A DNA stretch of 64,000 nt. It comes from Prevotella sp. GTDB taxonomy: Bacteria; Bacteroidota; Bacteroidia; Bacteroidales; Bacteroidaceae. Below the pieces are notes generated by a model that saw nothing but the letters and a program-made list of their open reading frames with translations, searched no databases and was not told the origin of the DNA. The stretch spans positions 16,611 to 80,610 of the forward strand of contig JAGCZA010000145.1 in the NCBI GenBank assembly GCA_017960525.1, read 5' to 3'. Each line of letters begins with the position of its first letter. The first letter of the stretch is position 1. Of this stretch, positions 60,483-64,000 are shown piece by piece. A program made the position numbers and the translations under genes.

Positions 60483-62600
60483 ATGAAAAAGACTATTATG
60501 GCTATTGCAATGTCGTCTGCTATGACGATGCAGTTCTGTGCCTGTCAGCAGGCTCAGCGTGAGAACCCCTTGTTGCAGGTGAGCACCCTGCCTTTCGGTG
60601 CCCCCGACTTCAGCCAAATCCAGACAGCTGACTATCTGCCCGCCTTTGAGGCTGCCATCGCACAGAAGCGGGAAAACATCCAGAAGATTGTGGACTGTCA
60701 GGACTCTGCCACCTTCGAGAACACCATCATCGCTTACGAGGAGAGTGGACGATTGCTTGACCGTGTGCGCCCCGTCTTCTTCGCCCTTGTCGAGGCTGAC
60801 AAGACGCCGGAGTTAGGCGAGATAGAGAAGCAGGTGCAGCCTATGCTCACCGACCTGGAGAACGAAATTATGTTCAACAAACCCCTCTTCGAGCGCATAC
60901 GTCAAGTGTACGACCGAGAGCACGACACGCTTACGGGCGAGGACAAGAAGCTCCTGGAGGAAATCTACAAGGAATTCGTCCGCAAGGGTGCCTTGCTGTC
61001 CGACGACAAGATGGAGCGGATGAAGGAGATAAACCTTCGCATCGCCGACCTTCAGCAGCAATGGGGCGACATACTGCCCGAAGCCACCAACGAGGCTGTT
61101 GTCTGGGTGGAAAACAAGGAAGACCTGGCGGGACTGAGCGACGCCGACATTGCCCAATGTGCAAAGGATGCCGAGAGTCGTGGCGGCAAGGCACCTTACG
61201 CCATCGTCATCGTGAACACCACGCAGCAGGCTCCGCTGGCCAGTCTTGACAACCGCGACTTGCGCCGCAAGGTCTATGAGGCATCTATCCACCGCGCTGA
61301 CGGCACCGGCAAATACAACACGTTTGCCATTGTCTGCGAGATTGCCAAGCTGCGTGCCGAGCAGGCCGAAATCATGGGATTCCCCAACTATGCCGCCTAC
61401 TCGCTGGACAACACGATGGCCAAGACACCTGAAAATGTCTACGCCTTCCTGAAGAGTCTCATCAGCCAGTACACGCCGAAGGCCGATGCTGAGACGAAAG
61501 CCATCGAGGACTTCGCCCGCCAGAGCGAAGGCCCTGACTTCCAACTGCAGCCCTACGACCGTTTCTACTATTCGGCCAAGATGAAAAAGCAGATGCTCGA
61601 CATCAGCGATGACGAGGTGAAGCCCTACTTCAATGTCGACAGCGTGCTCCTGAACGGTGTCTTCTACGCCGCAAACCGCGTTTACGGCCTCACGTTCAAG
61701 GAGCGCACCGACATTCCCACCTACCACCCCGATATGCGTGTCTTCGAGGTGTTCGACAAAGACGGCAAGCAAAAGGCACTCTTCTACTGCGACTATTTCC
61801 GCCGTCCCACCAAGCGTGGCGGCGCATGGATGGACGGTTTTGCCGAGCAGAGCCGCCAGCGCCAGCAACTGCCTATTATATACAATGTGTGTAATAGTGC
61901 CAAGGCTCCCGAAGGAAAACCGTCGCTGCTGACGTGGGATGAGGTGACGACAATGTTCCACGAGTTCGGACACGCCCTGCACGGCATCCTTTCCGACTGC
62001 CAGTACTACCGTCTGGGAGGCACTAATGTGGCCCGCGACTTCGTGGAAATGCCGTCACAGTTCAACGAGTCGTTTGCCTCCATTCCTGAGATTTTCGACA
62101 ATTACGCCCGCCATTGCGACACCGGCGAGCCCATGCCTGCCGACCTGAAGGAACGCATGCTGAAGAGCATCACTTTCCAGACAGCCTACGCCCTCGGCGA
62201 GAACCTTGCCGCCACCTGCGTCGACCTGGCCTGGCACATGCTGCCTGCCAGCCAGATTCCCACGCCAGAAGAGGCTCCTGCCTTCGAGAAAGAGGCCCTG
62301 CGCCAAGTGGGGCTGCTGAACCCGCAGATTCCGCCCCGCTACGGCACCAGCTACTTCAACCACGTTTGGGCGAGCGGCTATGCTGCCGGCTACTATAGTT
62401 ATCTGTGGACGGAAGTGCTGGCCGTGAACATTGCCGACGTCTTTGCCCAGCGAGGCCCTCTGGTTCCAGAAACAGGCCAGGATATGCGCGACAAGATTCT
62501 GAGCCGTGGCAACACCGGCGACCTGATGCAGATGTTCACCGACTTCACCGGCATGGCCCAGCCCGATGCCTCCAGCCTGCTGAAAGCAAGAGGACTTTGA
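60483..62600 (+). CDS. M3-family zinc peptidase, dipeptidyl carboxypeptidase (Dcp) type
   Basis: 705 aa. N-terminal signal with a possible lipobox (FCAC, Cys21), then the M3 fold. MTMFHEFGHALHGIL carries the HExxH zinc motif and GTNVARDFVEMPSQFNES the third ligand Glu. ASGYAAGYYSYLWTEVLAVNIADVF is the C-terminal substrate-binding region. The closest pattern is peptidyl-dipeptidase Dcp, which removes C-terminal dipeptides. Lipidation is uncertain because the lipobox is weak. Confidence 0.9.
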   Translation: MKKTIMAIAMSSAMTMQFCACQQAQRENPLLQVSTLPFGAPDFSQIQTADYLPAFEAAIAQKRENIQKIVDCQDSATFENTIIAYEESGRLLDRVRPVFFALVEADKTPELGEIEKQVQPMLTDLENEIMFNKPLFERIRQVYDREHDTLTGEDKKLLEEIYKEFVRKGALLSDDKMERMKEINLRIADLQQQWGDILPEATNEAVVWVENKEDLAGLSDADIAQCAKDAESRGGKAPYAIVIVNTTQQAPLASLDNRDLRRKVYEASIHRADGTGKYNTFAIVCEIAKLRAEQAEIMGFPNYAAYSLDNTMAKTPENVYAFLKSLISQYTPKADAETKAIEDFARQSEGPDFQLQPYDRFYYSAKMKKQMLDISDDEVKPYFNVDSVLLNGVFYAANRVYGLTFKERTDIPTYHPDMRVFEVFDKDGKQKALFYCDYFRRPTKRGGAWMDGFAEQSRQRQQLPIIYNVCNSAKAPEGKPSLLTWDEVTTMFHEFGHALHGILSDCQYYRLGGTNVARDFVEMPSQFNESFASIPEIFDNYARHCDTGEPMPADLKERMLKSITFQTAYALGENLAATCVDLAWHMLPASQIPTPEEAPAFEKEALRQVGLLNPQIPPRYGTSYFNHVWASGYAAGYYSYLWTEVLAVNIADVFAQRGPLVPETGQDMRDKILSRGNTGDLMQMFTDFTGMAQPDASSLLKARGL

Positions 62601-62613
62601 CTCCTACGCAACA

Positions 62614-63855
62614 ATGAGACCGCAGACATTCATCCTGACTATGCTGGCATTGGTTATTGCCAATGCCAGCATGGCTGTTGTACGCTATGCTGCGCCCAAA
62701 GGCACCGATCCTGAAGGTCTTTCCCCGGAAAGTCCAGGAAGTCTGAAGGCGATGGTCGACACGCTCAAGGCAGGCGACACGCTCTATCTGGCAGATGGCC
62801 AGTATAACCTGAAGAAGACGCTTGTTGTCAATATAAGTGGAAAGGCCGACAAGTGGGCCACCATCTGTCCAATGAGCGGAGCCAGGCCCGTCATCGACTT
62901 TCGCAAACAGCCCAACGGCACCAACGGCATCAAAGTCTCAGGACACTTCATCCACATCCGGGGCATCACCATCCGCTATGCTGGCAAAAAAGGCATCTGG
63001 CTCGAAAACGCCTCTCATTGCATACTCGAAAACCTCGATGTCTACGGCTGCTGCGACTCGGGCATACAGCTGCGCAAAGGGGGCTACAACACAGTCGTCA
63101 ACTGCGATTCCCACGACAATTTCGACTACCAGGACAACGGAGTAAACGCCGACGGATTTGCCGACAAGCAGGGAGGAGCACCATTCCCAGGAAACACCTA
63201 CATCGGATGCCGCGCCTGGAACAACTCTGACGACGGATGGGACTCTTTCCAGCGTGAGTCGAAGGACACGCCAACCGTCTACCTCTATTGTGTCACCTAC
63301 AACAACGGACCTGCCCACTTCGACCTGTCGTCACATCCGAGAGCAAACGGCGTAGACAGCACACTCACCTGTATGAAAGGCAAAGATTTTGCACACTTCC
63401 CCAACGGAGGCAACCCCAACGGCTTCAAGCTCGGAGGACAGGGCAAGGACAACAAGGCCAGCGGCAACTACACCCGCCACGACACCGAACTGAGGCATTG
63501 CCTTGCCGTGGGCCACCGGAAGAAGGGCTTCGACCAGAACAACAACGCCGGCCACATGGCCATCAGCCATTGCCTCGCCATCGGCAACGAAATCAACTAC
63601 GGCTTTGGCAACCCCTTTCCCTGCACCCTTGACATCAGCTATTGCATCAGCATCAGCCCGACCAGTGGCGAACACCTTGCCACAGCCGCCGAGACCACCG
63701 TCACCCAAGCCGACAACTCCTGGAACACGGGCTGGACTGGTAATCAGGGATTTGCGATTCCAGACACCCCAGCTATCGTCAAGCTGCTCCTTTCCCCCCG
63801 GCAACCAAGTGGTGCCCTACCCGAAGCCTTGCTCAACATCCTGAAAAACCTATAG
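62614..63855 (+). CDS. Exported pectate lyase, PL9-like right-handed beta-helix
   Basis: 413 aa. Signal peptide about 1-21, then APKGTDPEGLSPESPGSLKAMVDTLKAGDTLYLADGQYN and coils of a parallel beta-helix. GVNADGFADKQG, AWNNSDDGWDSFQ, NGFKLGGQG and AVGHRKKGFDQNNNAG follow the PL9 pattern in which Asp residues hold calcium and a Lys acts as base. It cleaves pectate by beta-elimination. No type IX sorting domain is seen at the C-terminus, so periplasmic location is likely. No SusC/D pair is nearby. Confidence 0.85.
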   Translation: MRPQTFILTMLALVIANASMAVVRYAAPKGTDPEGLSPESPGSLKAMVDTLKAGDTLYLADGQYNLKKTLVVNISGKADKWATICPMSGARPVIDFRKQPNGTNGIKVSGHFIHIRGITIRYAGKKGIWLENASHCILENLDVYGCCDSGIQLRKGGYNTVVNCDSHDNFDYQDNGVNADGFADKQGGAPFPGNTYIGCRAWNNSDDGWDSFQRESKDTPTVYLYCVTYNNGPAHFDLSSHPRANGVDSTLTCMKGKDFAHFPNGGNPNGFKLGGQGKDNKASGNYTRHDTELRHCLAVGHRKKGFDQNNNAGHMAISHCLAIGNEINYGFGNPFPCTLDISYCISISPTSGEHLATAAETTVTQADNSWNTGWTGNQGFAIPDTPAIVKLLLSPRQPSGALPEALLNILKNL

Positions 63856-63894
63856 AAGAATCTACTTTAAAAAAAGTCCATATCCCGGATGAAA

Positions 63895-63917
63895 CTCCCC
63901 TCCCCGTCAGGGGCGGG
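63895..63917. repeat. GC-rich hairpin related to the 17.2 kb element
   Basis: CTCCCCTCCCC-GTCA-GGGGCGGG, inner stem CCCC/GGGG (63902-63905 and 63910-63913). It resembles the hairpin at 17226-17248. Confidence 0.55.
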
Positions 63918-63961
63918 AAGCTGCTGCGCCGTGATACACCGAAGAAAACAACTGACCCAAA

Positions 63962-64000
63962 ATTTGGACGAACCAAACTATGAGTTTGGACGAACCAAAG
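63962..64000. repeat. 22-bp alternating-hairpin array, at least 2 units, cut by window end
   Basis: Units start at 63962 and 63984 with the core TTTGGACGAACCAAA. The linker CTATGA is the inverse of the CTCATA linker at 17.4 kb. The array continues beyond the window. Confidence 0.85.

Overview
The window is a 64 kb stretch of chromosome from a member of the Bacteroidota, most likely a Prevotella-type bacterium with G+C above 50%. The evidence is the gene content: class III glutamine synthetase, the Bacteroidota-type RNA polymerase omega subunit, DUF4293 and BT_3928-family proteins, PorX, a DUF2027-Smr protein, secreted PafA/S9/C1/M3 hydrolases, and many TAnnTTTG -7 boxes with a TTTG element about 19-20 nt upstream. 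No phage, plasmid, integrase or transposase gene is visible. Nearly everything is core or niche metabolism, tightly packed with frequent ATGA overlaps.

Layout. 1-17 kb (+): 3' end of dnaE, an orphan C-terminal domain of B12-dependent ribonucleotide reductase, folB, amidase, mlaD, DUF1599, DoxX-like protein, tpiA, SPOR protein, folE, suhB-like phosphatase, lptF/G-like permease, ribBA, recG, DUF2027-Smr protein and a dockerin/FISUMP secreted protein. 17-20 kb (-): AlbA_2 protein, rodA, hicAB. 20-30 kb: glnN (+), then iorA, recQ, pepC, an SSS transporter and a porin (-). 30-41 kb: uxaB, PPM-like phosphatase, porX (-), S41 peptidase, HerA-like ATPase, RDD/nudC (-), TRL lipoprotein, a secreted protein and a histidine-kinase-like protein without the usual histidine. 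41-45 kb (-): comEC, engB, DUF4293, rpoZ, bamD. 45-54 kb: uvrB, PAS-less-certain sensor kinase (-), rlmL, DPP IV-like peptidase, mntP, TSCPD protein, lipoprotein (-), tRNA-CAT (-). 54-64 kb: START-like protein, PafA-like phosphatase, Sel1 protein, MBL hydrolase, zinc-ribbon/Nif3 pair (-), hydroxyacid dehydrogenase, M3 peptidase, PL9-like pectate lyase.

How the genes fit together. Envelope building is prominent (amidase, mlaD, lptF/G, rodA, bamD, SPOR). Folate and flavin synthesis are represented by folB, folE and ribBA. Peptide scavenging is represented by five exported peptidases (C1, S41, S9, M3 and the amidase), and pectin use by the PL9-like lyase and uxaB, which are 31 kb apart.

The most unusual signal is not a gene. 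Five intergenic loci carry a family of short hairpins (TTTGG-ACGAA-CCAAA core) repeated at a strict 22-bp period. Two loci 30 kb apart share an identical 40-bp stretch in opposite orientation. A sibling array with 21-bp period and unrelated sequence sits beside one of them. A second class of 6-8-nt tandem repeats lies directly at stop codons, and sequences that look like the same repeat classes appear in frame within linkers of PorX, UvrB, RecQ, a DPP IV-like peptidase and perhaps GlnN. I read this as an active population of small repeat elements shaping gene ends and protein linkers. Their function is unknown.
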